Shown here: piece after piece, positions 1-8,009 of the stretch
How the letters are laid out: each line of letters begins with the position of its first letter
Position numbering within the stretch: position 1 is the first letter of the stretch
Origin: Pseudomonas protegens CHA0
GTDB taxonomy: Bacteria > Pseudomonadota > Gammaproteobacteria > Pseudomonadales > Pseudomonadaceae
NCBI RefSeq assembly: GCF_000397205.1
Contig: NC_021237.1
Coordinates: 1,799,001 to 1,863,000 of the forward strand
Direction of reading: 5' to 3'
Length of the DNA: 64,000 nucleotides
The notes under the pieces: model-generated
What the model was told of the DNA's origin: nothing
Databases searched by the model: none
What the model saw: the letters and a program-made list of their open reading frames with translations, nothing else
Position numbers and translations under genes: made by a program

Positions 1-1
1 T

Positions 2-436
2 ATGCCGTTAACCGATGAACACCGTTTTGGTATGCAGCTGGCGCATATGTCTCGCGGCTGGCGTGCCGAACTGGACCGCCGCCTGGCGGGGCTCGGCCTG
101 TCCCAGGCCCGCTGGCTGGTGCTGTTGCATTTGGCCCGCTTCGAAGAGGCGCCCACTCAGCGCGAGCTGGCGCAAAGCGTCGGCGTAGAAGGGCCGACCC
201 TGGCCCGGCTGCTGGACAGCCTGGAAACCCAGGGCCTGGTTCAGCGCCAGTCGGTGGTGGAAGATCGCCGGGCGAAGAAAATCGTTCTCTGTCCGTCCGC
301 CCGGCCCTTGATCGAACAGATCGAAACCATCGCCACCGCCCTGCGTCATGAGCTGTTCGTTGGCGTTGACGAAGAAGACCTGCGGGTCTGCATTCGCGTT
401 CATGAACGCATCCTGGCCAATCTGGAAAAATCCTGA
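2..436 (+). CDS. MarR family transcriptional regulator
   Basis: A 144-residue winged-helix protein of normal MarR length. Residues about 32-100 carry the HTH and wing pattern: TQRELAQSVGVEGPTLARLLDSLE is the recognition region and the wing holds VVEDRRAKKI, close to the DxR(A/S)KxI signature of the SlyA/MarR family. It probably acts as a dimeric, ligand-sensitive repressor in the cytoplasm. The ATG lies one base inside the window, so the ribosome-binding site and target promoter are out of view and a longer start cannot be excluded. A terminator-like hairpin follows directly, suggesting the transcript ends here. The ligand is unknown. Confidence 0.85.
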   Translation: MPLTDEHRFGMQLAHMSRGWRAELDRRLAGLGLSQARWLVLLHLARFEEAPTQRELAQSVGVEGPTLARLLDSLETQGLVQRQSVVEDRRAKKIVLCPSARPLIEQIETIATALRHELFVGVDEEDLRVCIRVHERILANLEKS

Positions 437-443
437 CGCCTTC

Positions 444-470
444 AACCGGGGTTGCCTGACCCCGGTTTGT
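444..470 (+). terminator. Rho-independent terminator after the marR-type gene
   Basis: AACCGGGG and CCCCGGTT form a perfect 8-bp stem around an 8-nt loop, followed by a T-rich tract. It lies 8 nt after the stop codon and faces the convergent plpD gene. Confidence 0.7.
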
Positions 471-532
471 CTTGTTCCTCCCCCATTCTGAATTCAAGCC
501 TGCTGCGCCCAGGGGCGTTTTTTGCGTGCCTG

Positions 533-2722
533 TCAAAAGGTCTGGCCCAGATTCAGTGACAGGGCTTTCTGGTTGTCGTCGTTGAAGCCGTAGCTGAAGT
601 TCAGCGGCCCCAGCGGCGTGTCGAAGCCGAGAAAGATGCTTGCCGCGTTGATGTAGCCGCTGTCGAAGGCATTGTCGTTGTTCCACACCCGGCCCCGCTC
701 CAGCGAGCCTCCCAGGTACAGTGGAAAGTCCAGGGGCAGATAGGAGCGCGGTGTCAGGCGACGGAAGTACACGGCGCGAGCCAGGCTGATGTTCTGCCCG
801 GAGAGGGCGTCCTGACGGAAACCGGACAGTTGTCGAGCTCCACCGAGCAGGAAGCTGGACGTCACCACGTCGGCGTTGTCCAGGGTCCGGCCATAGCGAC
901 CGCCCAGGACAAAGGTATTGGGGCCGCTGCTCAGCGCCTTGTCCAGCTTGAACTCCCACTGCCGGTAGCGATTGTCCGAACCCAGGCTCGGTTCGAACTG
1001 GCGCAGGCTCAGCTTGATGTCTTCGCCGGAGTGAGGAAAGTAGACGTTGTCCAGCGAGTCGAAGGAGTACTGCAACTGGTAGTAGCCTTCGTTGAAGTTT
1101 TCGCTGGGCAGGTTATGGTCGCCGATGCGCACATCGGCCTTGCCCCAGGCCTCGCCGACGCCGAAACGCACTTCGCCGCTGTTGCCGATCTGGCGCCCTA
1201 GGTTGAGCCCGAAACCGTAGCGTTCCACGCGATATTCGGCGATCGGGTCGTTGTCCAGCACCGCCTCGACGTTCTGCGCTTCGGCGGCGATGAAGGGCGC
1301 AATGAAGTAGCGTGAACCGGCATCCAGTGGCTGGTAGAACTCGCTGTAGAGTTCCTGCTGATCACCGATCTGCACCCGGGTCAGCCATTCTGCACCCAGG
1401 CTGTTGATGCCGTTCATGCGGTAGCTGGCGCCGATATTGAACGCGCTGTCGCCACGCATGTCATCGGACAGGTTCAGCCCCAGGCGCAGGTAGTCGGTAC
1501 CACTGCGCTTGCCCCGGGCGCTGATCACCAGGGTGTTGTCCTGCCCCTTGTGGGCTACGCGATACTGCACCTGTTCGAAGAAATCCAGGCCGTACAGGGT
1601 GCCCATGTCGGTTTCCAGGCGGCCCAGGTCCAGCGGCTCGCCGATGCGCTGGCGGATGTAGTAGCGGATCACTTCGTCGCTGACCTTGGAGTCGTTTTCC
1701 ACCTTGATCGCGCTGATGATCGGAGTGCGCTGGCTGGGCTGGCGCGCAGCGGTCAGTTCGGCATCCAGCGCATGGGCCGGACGCAGACGGGCCAGGCGCG
1801 CGTCGAGGATGCGGGTGGCGCGGTAGCCGGCGTCGATCATTTCCTGGGCCCGGCCAAAGTCGGTAACGCCAAAGCTCGACAGCGCTGGCTGGATCAGCAC
1901 GTCGTCCTTGTGCAGTGCCGCCAGTTGCACCTCCGAGTTGCGCCGGGTCATCAGGGTGATGGACTGGTTGAGCACGTCGACCACGGTATTGAGTTGCTTG
2001 CGCGAACGCAGCGGTGTGCCGATGTCCACCACGATGGCGATGTCGACTCCCATGTCCCGCGCCACGTCCAGGGGAATGTTATCGGTCATGCCGCCGTCCA
2101 CCAGCAGACGGCCATCCAGTTCCACCGGTGCGAAGACCGCCGGGATCGACATGCTGGCGCGGATCACCTGGGGCAGGTGGCCCTTGCGAAACACCACTTT
2201 CTCGCCGCTGGCGATATCGGTGGCCACGGCCCGGAAGGGGATCGGCAGCTTGTCGAAGTCACGGGTATCGCTGGCGTGGGCCAGCTTGCTTTCCAGCAGC
2301 AGTGCCAGGTTCTGTCCCTGGATCACCCCCAGCGGCAGGCCCAGGCTGCCATCGTCGCGGAAGCTGAGCTTCTGCTTGACCAGAAAATCCCGGTCGTCCT
2401 GCTTGCGCCGGAACGGCACGTCTTCCCGGGGCGGGGCATCGGACAAGGCCTGTCGCCAGTCGATGTTCAGCGCAAGCTTTTCCAGCTCGTCGATCTTGTA
2501 GCCCGAGGCATACAGCCCGCCGATCACCGCGCCCATGCTGGTGCCGGCGATGGCGTCGATGCGGATGCCCTGTTCCTCCAGGGCCTTGAGCACCCCGATG
2601 TGGGCCAGGCCGCGGGCGGCGCCCCCAGACAGCACCAGGCCGATTTTCGGTCGTGGCGCTTCGGCAGATTGAGCGAGCAAGGGCAGCAGGCAGAGGAACA
2701 GGCAGGACAGCAGGCGGCGCAT
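533..2722 (-). CDS. plpD: Patatin-like phospholipase / type Vd autotransporter PlpD
   Basis: This 729-residue protein has an N-terminal signal peptide (about 1-20) and a patatin domain (about 25-225). The oxyanion loop GGAARG is at 33-38, the nucleophile elbow GTSMG at 60-64 (Ser62) and the catalytic Asp in DGG at 209. A POTRA-like segment (about 335-410) and a C-terminal Omp85-type beta-barrel ending in Phe follow. This order matches the type Vd autotransporter PlpD of Pseudomonas, whose barrel places the class A1-like phospholipase on or beyond the outer membrane. The Ser-Asp dyad is intact. It is transcribed away from the SelW-like gene, with only about 70 bp shared upstream. The substrate is inferred to be phospholipid. 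Confidence 0.92.
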   Translation of the reverse strand: MRRLLSCLFLCLLPLLAQSAEAPRPKIGLVLSGGAARGLAHIGVLKALEEQGIRIDAIAGTSMGAVIGGLYASGYKIDELEKLALNIDWRQALSDAPPREDVPFRRKQDDRDFLVKQKLSFRDDGSLGLPLGVIQGQNLALLLESKLAHASDTRDFDKLPIPFRAVATDIASGEKVVFRKGHLPQVIRASMSIPAVFAPVELDGRLLVDGGMTDNIPLDVARDMGVDIAIVVDIGTPLRSRKQLNTVVDVLNQSITLMTRRNSEVQLAALHKDDVLIQPALSSFGVTDFGRAQEMIDAGYRATRILDARLARLRPAHALDAELTAARQPSQRTPIISAIKVENDSKVSDEVIRYYIRQRIGEPLDLGRLETDMGTLYGLDFFEQVQYRVAHKGQDNTLVISARGKRSGTDYLRLGLNLSDDMRGDSAFNIGASYRMNGINSLGAEWLTRVQIGDQQELYSEFYQPLDAGSRYFIAPFIAAEAQNVEAVLDNDPIAEYRVERYGFGLNLGRQIGNSGEVRFGVGEAWGKADVRIGDHNLPSENFNEGYYQLQYSFDSLDNVYFPHSGEDIKLSLRQFEPSLGSDNRYRQWEFKLDKALSSGPNTFVLGGRYGRTLDNADVVTSSFLLGGARQLSGFRQDALSGQNISLARAVYFRRLTPRSYLPLDFPLYLGGSLERGRVWNNDNAFDSGYINAASIFLGFDTPLGPLNFSYGFNDDNQKALSLNLGQTF

Positions 2723-2793
2723 TACGGTTCTCGGGGCGGGCGATAAAGCCGGCTATTATAACGACGCCCTTGAATCCAGGAGTCGGCCGTACC

Positions 2794-3081
2794 ATGACTG
2801 AACGTAAACCCGAAGTGATCATCACCTATTGCACCCAATGCCAGTGGCTACTGCGGGCGGCGTGGCTGGCCCAGGAGCTGTTGAGCACCTTCAGCGACGA
2901 CCTGGGCAAGGTGTCCCTGGAGCCGGCAACCGGCGGGGCCTTTCGCATCACCTGCGATGGCGTGCAGATCTGGGAGCGCAAGGCCGATGGTGGCTTTCCC
3001 GAGGCCAAGGTGCTGAAGCAGCGGGTTCGCGACCAGATAGACCCCGAGCGCGACCTGGGTCACAACGACCGTACTCAGTGA
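2794..3081 (+). CDS. SelT/SelW/SelH (Rdx) family thioredoxin-like protein
   Basis: A 95-residue protein with the redox motif CTQC near the N terminus, where animal SelW homologues carry CxxU. Other family marks are the ITYCTQCQWLLRAAW helix and the central TGGAFRITCDGVQIWERK, as in bacterial Rdx proteins. It probably acts as a small cytoplasmic thiol oxidoreductase; no partner can be inferred from the neighbours. The start chosen is the ATG at 2794, giving the usual family length, although the frame is open further upstream. Its 3' end overlaps that of the convergent EamA gene by 7 bp. Confidence 0.85.
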   Translation: MTERKPEVIITYCTQCQWLLRAAWLAQELLSTFSDDLGKVSLEPATGGAFRITCDGVQIWERKADGGFPEAKVLKQRVRDQIDPERDLGHNDRTQ

Positions 3082-3968
3082 GAACCGGCTTCAGCCGTGG
3101 CTGCCTTGCTGCCCGAACCCGCCGACAGGCGGCTTGAAACCACGATGGCAACGATGATCAAGGCCCCACCGAACAACATGCGCAGGGTCGGGTTTTCGCC
3201 GAACAGCAACCAGGCCACGGTAATTCCGTAGACCGGTTCCAGGGCAAACACCACCGCTGCGGTGCGCGCCTTGATCACTGCCAGGCTGGCGACAAACAGG
3301 CTGTGGGCCAGACCGGTGCAGAAAATTCCCAGCAGGCTGATCCACAGCCAGTCCATGGCCCGCACCTGGCCAAGCTCGGGAGCCGCCACCGGCAACAGGC
3401 ACAGGGCGACCACCACGTTTTGACAGAGCGCTGCCTGCACCGCGGGGATCCGCCCGGAGCTGGCACGGTTGTTCAGTGACAGCAGCGCAAACAGCAGGCC
3501 CGAGCCCACGGCCCAGAGCAGGCCGGTGGTGGCCTGGCTGGCCAGGTCGAAGTCCGGGGTCACCAGCACCAGGCCGATGCTGACCAGCAGCACCAACAGC
3601 ATTTCGTTGAAGCGGATCCGCTCGCGGAAGATCAGGCCTTCGAGAATCACGGTGAACGCCGGGAAACTGGCAAAGCCCAGGGTCGCGATAGCCACCCCCG
3701 CGACCTTCACCGCCACGAAGAAACTCACCCAGTGCCCGGCCAGCAGCAGGCCGCTGAGCAGCAGGCGCCGCCAATCGGTGGCGGCCAGTTTCTGCCAGGG
3801 GGTGTTGCTCGCCAGGCGGGCGAAGACACCCAGGGCGAGCACGGCAAAGGCTGCACGGCCGAAGACGATGACCGCGGGCGAAGCGGCGGCGAGCTTACCG
3901 AATACACCGGTCAGGCCGAACATCAGGGCACCGATATGCAAGGCGCCAAGGGCGGTACGCGGAGTCAT
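3075..3968 (-). CDS. DMT superfamily (EamA) transporter
   Basis: A 297-residue integral membrane protein with about ten hydrophobic helices arranged as two EamA repeats. Typical pieces are FGKLAAASPAVIVFGRA in the first repeat and FALEPVYGITVAWLLFGENPTLRMLFGGALI in the second, including the ALEP...E/GE motif of RhaT/EamA exporters. It probably exports a small metabolite or amino acid across the inner membrane; the substrate is not deducible. The start is the MTPRTALG ATG, because the six-residue in-frame extension has no support. The AraC regulator just upstream on the same strand ends about 50 bp from this start and may control it. Confidence 0.87.
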   Translation of the reverse strand: MTPRTALGALHIGALMFGLTGVFGKLAAASPAVIVFGRAAFAVLALGVFARLASNTPWQKLAATDWRRLLLSGLLLAGHWVSFFVAVKVAGVAIATLGFASFPAFTVILEGLIFRERIRFNEMLLVLLVSIGLVLVTPDFDLASQATTGLLWAVGSGLLFALLSLNNRASSGRIPAVQAALCQNVVVALCLLPVAAPELGQVRAMDWLWISLLGIFCTGLAHSLFVASLAVIKARTAAVVFALEPVYGITVAWLLFGENPTLRMLFGGALIIVAIVVSSRLSAGSGSKAATAEAGSH

Positions 3969-4019
3969 TTTTATCCTTAACCACAAGACGGGCAGTAATG
4001 GCCTTAGGCGGCAATGGGC

Positions 4020-4835
4020 TCAGTCTACGGGCGGGGCGGCCTGTTGGTCTGTCGCGATCCTGGCGTTTTTTGTCGAAGGACTAGCGTCTGCCCCTTGGCG
4101 CAGTTGGCGCGGCGAGTGGCCGTACTGCCGCAGTATCGCCGCGGCAAAGGCACTCTGGGAGCTGTAACCCACGCGGCTGGCGATTTCGCCCATGGGCAAG
4201 GTCGATCCGCGCAACAGTTCCAGGGCCATGTGCAAGCGCCGGCGTCGCACGTATTCCATGGGGCTGGCCCCGCACTCGGCGATGAACCGTGCATGCAGGC
4301 GGGCAGCGGACAGCCCGGCGATACGGGCCAGGTCGGCCACCTGCAAGGGGTGGGCGGCGTGATGATCGATATGGGCATTCAGGGCGGCATAGGGCAGGCG
4401 GCGCTCGCGGGGCTGGCTGTCGGCGCGATGATTGAGGCTGGCCAGCAGCAAGACCGCGCCTTGCTGGGCAATCAAGGGGTCGTCCACCGGGCTGTCCGCC
4501 AGCCAGTTGACCAGGCGGCTCTGGCTCGGCCCCAGGACCTGGTGTCGGGGCGCATCGAGCAAACGCCGACTGGCCTCTGCATGTTCCCCCAACGATTGCT
4601 GAACCCAGTGTTCGCCGGGTATGTCCAGCACCAGGCAATGGCTGCCGCTGGGGCTGCCGCAGACATGCCGGGCGCCGGCCGGCACCACCACGAAGCTCTG
4701 CTGCTGCACCTGGCTGCCCTGGCCTTCGACTTCGAAATCGAGCTGGCCACGCAGGCCGAACACCAGTTGCGCATGTTCGTGGCTGTGGGCGATCAGGTCA
4801 TGGGTGTAGTGGCGCAGAGTGAGGATAGATCCCAT
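4020..4835 (-). CDS. AraC family transcriptional regulator (cupin sensor)
   Basis: A 271-residue regulator. The N-terminal half is cupin-like (HYTHDLIAHSHEHAQLVFGLRGQLDFEVEGQ). The last about 100 residues form the double HTH of the AraC/XylS family (LAGLSAARLHARF and MGEIASRVGYSSQSAFAAAILRQYGHSPRQLR). The start at 4835 is preceded by AAGGAGA at good spacing, so the 27-residue upstream extension is rejected. It lies immediately upstream of the EamA exporter on the same strand, a common regulator/exporter pairing, and shares a 132-bp intergenic region with the divergent phosphohydrolase gene. The effector is unknown. Confidence 0.88.
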   Translation of the reverse strand: MGSILTLRHYTHDLIAHSHEHAQLVFGLRGQLDFEVEGQGSQVQQQSFVVVPAGARHVCGSPSGSHCLVLDIPGEHWVQQSLGEHAEASRRLLDAPRHQVLGPSQSRLVNWLADSPVDDPLIAQQGAVLLLASLNHRADSQPRERRLPYAALNAHIDHHAAHPLQVADLARIAGLSAARLHARFIAECGASPMEYVRRRRLHMALELLRGSTLPMGEIASRVGYSSQSAFAAAILRQYGHSPRQLRQGADASPSTKNARIATDQQAAPPVD

Positions 4836-4967
4836 CACGGTCTCCTTGGCAGGCGGCCAGTCTACACCGGCGGTCGGGCGTTTCGCGCTGTCATCGCACT
4901 GCCGCATTTGTGTCATGGGCTATTAATCGCTGGGGCGCAAGCTCGCAAAAAATCCAGGAGAGCGTCC

Positions 4968-5789
4968 ATGACCCATGCCGAACTCGCCAAGCCCAGCCGC
5001 AAGCAACGGGTGCGGACCCTGTGGATTTCAGATGTGCACCTGGGCACCCGGGATTGCCAGGCCGAACACCTGGCGCGCTTTCTCAAGGCCTATCACGCCG
5101 ATCGTATCTATCTGGTGGGCGACATCATCGATGGTTGGAAGCTGCGCGGCGGCATGTACTGGCCCCAGGCCCATACCAACGTGATCCGGCGCCTGCTGAC
5201 CATGAGCAAGCGTGGTACCGAGGTGATCTACGTCACCGGCAACCACGACGAATTCCTGCGGCGCTACTCCAGGCTGATTCTCGGCAATATCCAACTGGTG
5301 GACGAGGCGGTACATGTCACTGCGGACGGGCGTCATCTGCTGGTGATCCACGGCGATCAGTTCGATGTGATTACTCGCTATCACCGCTGGCTGGCCTTTC
5401 TCGGCGACTCGGCCTACGAATTCACCCTGACCCTCAACCGCTGGCTCAACCACTGGCGGGCGCGTTATGGCTATGGGTACTGGTCGCTGTCGGCCTACCT
5501 CAAGCACAAGGTCAAGACGGCGGTGAGCTTCATCAGCGATTTCGAGGAAGCCATTGCCCACGAATGCGTCAAGCGCGAGTTGCACGGGGTGGTCTGTGGC
5601 CATATTCACCATGCCGAGATCCGCAAGGTGGGCGAGGTGGATTACCTCAATTGCGGTGACTGGGTGGAGTCCTGCACGGCCCTGATCGAGCACTGGGACG
5701 GCAGCATCGAACTCTATCGCCTGGCCGAAGCCCAGGCCCGTGAGGCCCTGCTCAAGGCTGAGCGGATGAAAGTCGCGGAGCCGGCCTGA
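4968..5789 (+). CDS. LpxH-like calcineurin-type metallophosphoesterase
   Basis: A 273-residue metallophosphatase with all five blocks of the family: SDVHLGT, GDIIDGW, GNHDEF, IHGDQFD and GHIHHAEI. The arrangement, and the GDWVE near the C terminus, resemble the UDP-2,3-diacylglucosamine pyrophosphatase family (COG2908) that makes lipid X in lipid A synthesis. It is longer than the canonical about 240-residue LpxH, so it may be a paralogue with another phosphoester substrate, and no symbol is assigned. The start at 4968 has AGGAG 6-7 nt upstream. It appears monocistronic and is divergent from the AraC regulator. Confidence 0.85.
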   Translation: MTHAELAKPSRKQRVRTLWISDVHLGTRDCQAEHLARFLKAYHADRIYLVGDIIDGWKLRGGMYWPQAHTNVIRRLLTMSKRGTEVIYVTGNHDEFLRRYSRLILGNIQLVDEAVHVTADGRHLLVIHGDQFDVITRYHRWLAFLGDSAYEFTLTLNRWLNHWRARYGYGYWSLSAYLKHKVKTAVSFISDFEEAIAHECVKRELHGVVCGHIHHAEIRKVGEVDYLNCGDWVESCTALIEHWDGSIELYRLAEAQAREALLKAERMKVAEPA

Positions 5790-5811
5790 GCCCTGGGCCG
5801 GCCACCGTTTT

Positions 5812-6402
5812 TCAGGCCGGGCTGGCCTGCTCCATGGCCGCCTTGTACAGCGACTGCCGGGGCTGGGCGAACAGCCGTTGCAGCATGGGCTCGAAGAAGC
5901 TCAGGGGCAGGCTCTCGTAGGCCGGATCGAAGGCGGCGGCGTCGTACTTGGCGCAGAACTCGGCGGTGTACTGGTACAGCGGGTGGTCACTGAACTGCTC
6001 GCGCAGGTGGCGATCCATGCCCAGGTGATGGAAGAAGTAGTAACCCTGGAAGATCCCGTGCTTCTCCACCATCCACAGGTTTTCCGGGCTGACAAAGGGC
6101 TTGAGAATGGCGGCGGCGATATCCGGATGGTTATAGGAACCCAGGGTATCGCCAATGTCGTGGAGCAGGGCGCAGACCACGTATTCCTCGTCGCGCCCGT
6201 CATGCCAGGCGCGGCTGGCGGTCTGCAGCGAATGGGTCAGGCGGTCCACCGGGAAGCCGCCGAAGTCGCCTTCCAGCAATTGCAGGTGGGCCAGGATGCG
6301 TGTCGGCAACTGCTTGGCGTAGGCACTGAAATCCGCGGCGATGATCGCCCAGTCCTCCTGGGTACCGTCCTGCATATGGGTAAAGCGCGCATGGGTGTTC
6401 AT
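5812..6402 (-). CDS. HD-domain protein, possibly a diiron (PhnZ/MIOX-like) enzyme
   Basis: A 196-residue HD-domain protein. Potential metal ligands occur in order: His57 (RLTHSLQTA), His81-Asp82 (LLHDIGD), His92 (YNHPD), His115 (EKHGIFQG) and Asp154 (AKYDAAAFDP). The spacing recalls the mixed-valent diiron oxygenases PhnZ and MIOX as well as ordinary HD phosphohydrolases. The Tyr and Glu that PhnZ uses just before the first His appear to be Phe47 and Phe50 here, so PhnZ chemistry is unlikely. The start at 6402 has AGAGGA at 6 nt. It lies 74 bp downstream of the Mpo1-like gene on the same strand, probably in one operon. Its function is undetermined. Confidence 0.8.
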   Translation of the reverse strand: MNTHARFTHMQDGTQEDWAIIAADFSAYAKQLPTRILAHLQLLEGDFGGFPVDRLTHSLQTASRAWHDGRDEEYVVCALLHDIGDTLGSYNHPDIAAAILKPFVSPENLWMVEKHGIFQGYYFFHHLGMDRHLREQFSDHPLYQYTAEFCAKYDAAAFDPAYESLPLSFFEPMLQRLFAQPRQSLYKAAMEQASPA

Positions 6403-6476
6403 CGGCCATCCTCTTGTTGTCATGGGGCGGGTCTGCAAGGCCTGGCCCTGTGGGGAGCCGCTGGCGGCCCTGGGGT

Positions 6477-6788
6477 CTAGAAGGGCACCTTGCCGAGGAT
6501 CATGTCGCGGTACATGACGAAGTCCCCCAGCAGGCTGTACAGCGGATGCTGGAAGGTGGCCGGGCGGTTTTTCTCGAAGAAGAAATGCCCGACCCAGGCG
6601 AAGCCATAGCCGGCTATCGGCAACACCAGCAGCAGCCACCAGGCGCCTTTGCCGATGGCCAGGGCGAGGATGAAGATCACCAGGCTGGTGCCGATGAAGT
6701 GCAGGCGTCGGCAGGTGCTGTCGCTGTGCTCGCTCAGGTAGTAGGGGTAGAACTCGGCGAAGCTGTTGAACTGTCGGATGTTTTCCAT
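6477..6788 (-). CDS. Mpo1-like (DUF962/YGL010w) membrane protein
   Basis: A 103-residue protein matching the DUF962/Mpo1 family. It has FYPYYLSEHSDSTCRRLHFIGT at the N terminus, two hydrophobic helices (about 33-47 and 50-68) and the signature GHFFFEKNRPATFQHPLYSL. The histidines at 21, 30, 68 and 81 are those expected to bind iron. Yeast Mpo1 is an Fe(II) dioxygenase acting in alpha-oxidation of 2-hydroxy fatty acids; the bacterial substrate is unknown. It is the first gene of a likely two-gene unit with the HD-domain gene and is divergent from the AraC-type regulator at 6948. Confidence 0.85.
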   Translation of the reverse strand: MENIRQFNSFAEFYPYYLSEHSDSTCRRLHFIGTSLVIFILALAIGKGAWWLLLVLPIAGYGFAWVGHFFFEKNRPATFQHPLYSLLGDFVMYRDMILGKVPF

Positions 6789-6947
6789 GGCCGCGATCTC
6801 TGTGTCTGTTGTTCTGTCGGCGGATGTTCGGCGGGGAGCTTATTTGAGTCTAGAGTCCTTGGCGGCGCAGGCCAGTGACAATAGGCGCCACTTTAGTATC
6901 CTTGGGAAATTGGCCGTAGCATGCGGCTCATCATGTAAGAACCCCTC

Positions 6948-8009
6948 ATGAGCGAACGAACGACTTCTGCAAGCTGGACCCTGGGAATCGTCAAGGCCCT
7001 GGAGATGGACGGCCTGGATTGCCGGGCCCTGTTCAAGCAGCTGGGGCTCGACTACGGTGCCCTGGAAGATCCCGACGCGCGCTTCACCCAGGACTCCATG
7101 ACCCGGCTCTGGCAGCGCGCCGTCGAGCTTTCCGGCAACCCGGCGATCGGCCTGAACATGGGCAAGGTGGTGCGTCCGGCGTCTTTTCACGTGGCCGGGT
7201 ATGCATTGATGTCGAGTCGTACCCTGGCGGAGGGGTTTCAGCGGCTGGTGCGTTATCAGCGGATCATTGCCGAAAGCGCTGACTTGAGTTTCCGCCTTCT
7301 TCCCGAGGGCTATGCACTGATCCTGACGGTGCATGGCGACCATTTACCGCCCACCCGGCAAAGTGCCGAGGCTTCGCTGGCCTGTGCCCTGGCCTTGTGC
7401 GGCTGGCTGACGGGGCGCGCGTTGCAGCCGCGCAAGGTGTTGCTGCAGGGCGAGCAGCCCGGGGACCTGCAACCCTACAAGGACATGTTCCACGCGCCCC
7501 TGGTGTTTGCCGCGCCCTTTGATGCGCTGATCTTCGAGCGTGCCGACATGGAGGCCACGCTGCCCACCGCCAACGAGGCCATGGCCCTGCTGCACGATCG
7601 TTTCGCCGGCGAATACCTGGCGCGCTTCTCCGAAAGCCGGGTGACCCACAAGGCGCGGCAGGTCTTGTGTCGCCTGCTGCCCCAGGGGGAGCCCAAGCGC
7701 GAGATGGTGGCGCAGACGCTGCACCTGTCCCAGCGCACCTTGCAGCGCCGCCTGCAGGAAGAGGGCACCAGCTTTCAGGCGCTGCTGGATGACACCCGCC
7801 GGGAACTGGCAGAGCAGTACCTGGCGCAGCCGCGCATGACCTTGCTGGAAATTGCCTACTTGCTGGGGTTTGCCGACCCGAGCAACTTCTTCCGTGCATT
7901 CCGCCGCTGGTTCGATGCCACGCCCGGTGAGTACCGAGCGCGGTTACAGGCCGCGCCGGCCCCGGTCAATGACGCCAGAATGCCGGAATACACAACACGA
8001 ACACCGTGA
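6948..8009 (+). CDS. AraC family regulator (Arabinose_bd/OruR-like)
   Basis: A 353-residue regulator with the N-terminal Arabinose_bd-type sensor domain (about 20-200) and a C-terminal AraC HTH (about 245-335). Recognisable HTH segments are LHLSQRTLQRRLQEEGTSFQALLDDTRRELAEQYL and LGFADPSNFFRAFRRWFDATPGEYR. This architecture is that of OruR/ArgR-like and virulence-type regulators in Pseudomonas. The effector is unknown. It could control the divergent Mpo1/HD pair, with which it shares a 159-bp intergenic region. Its last 44 bp overlap the 3' end of convergent trkH. Confidence 0.88.
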   Translation: MSERTTSASWTLGIVKALEMDGLDCRALFKQLGLDYGALEDPDARFTQDSMTRLWQRAVELSGNPAIGLNMGKVVRPASFHVAGYALMSSRTLAEGFQRLVRYQRIIAESADLSFRLLPEGYALILTVHGDHLPPTRQSAEASLACALALCGWLTGRALQPRKVLLQGEQPGDLQPYKDMFHAPLVFAAPFDALIFERADMEATLPTANEAMALLHDRFAGEYLARFSESRVTHKARQVLCRLLPQGEPKREMVAQTLHLSQRTLQRRLQEEGTSFQALLDDTRRELAEQYLAQPRMTLLEIAYLLGFADPSNFFRAFRRWFDATPGEYRARLQAAPAPVNDARMPEYTTRTP

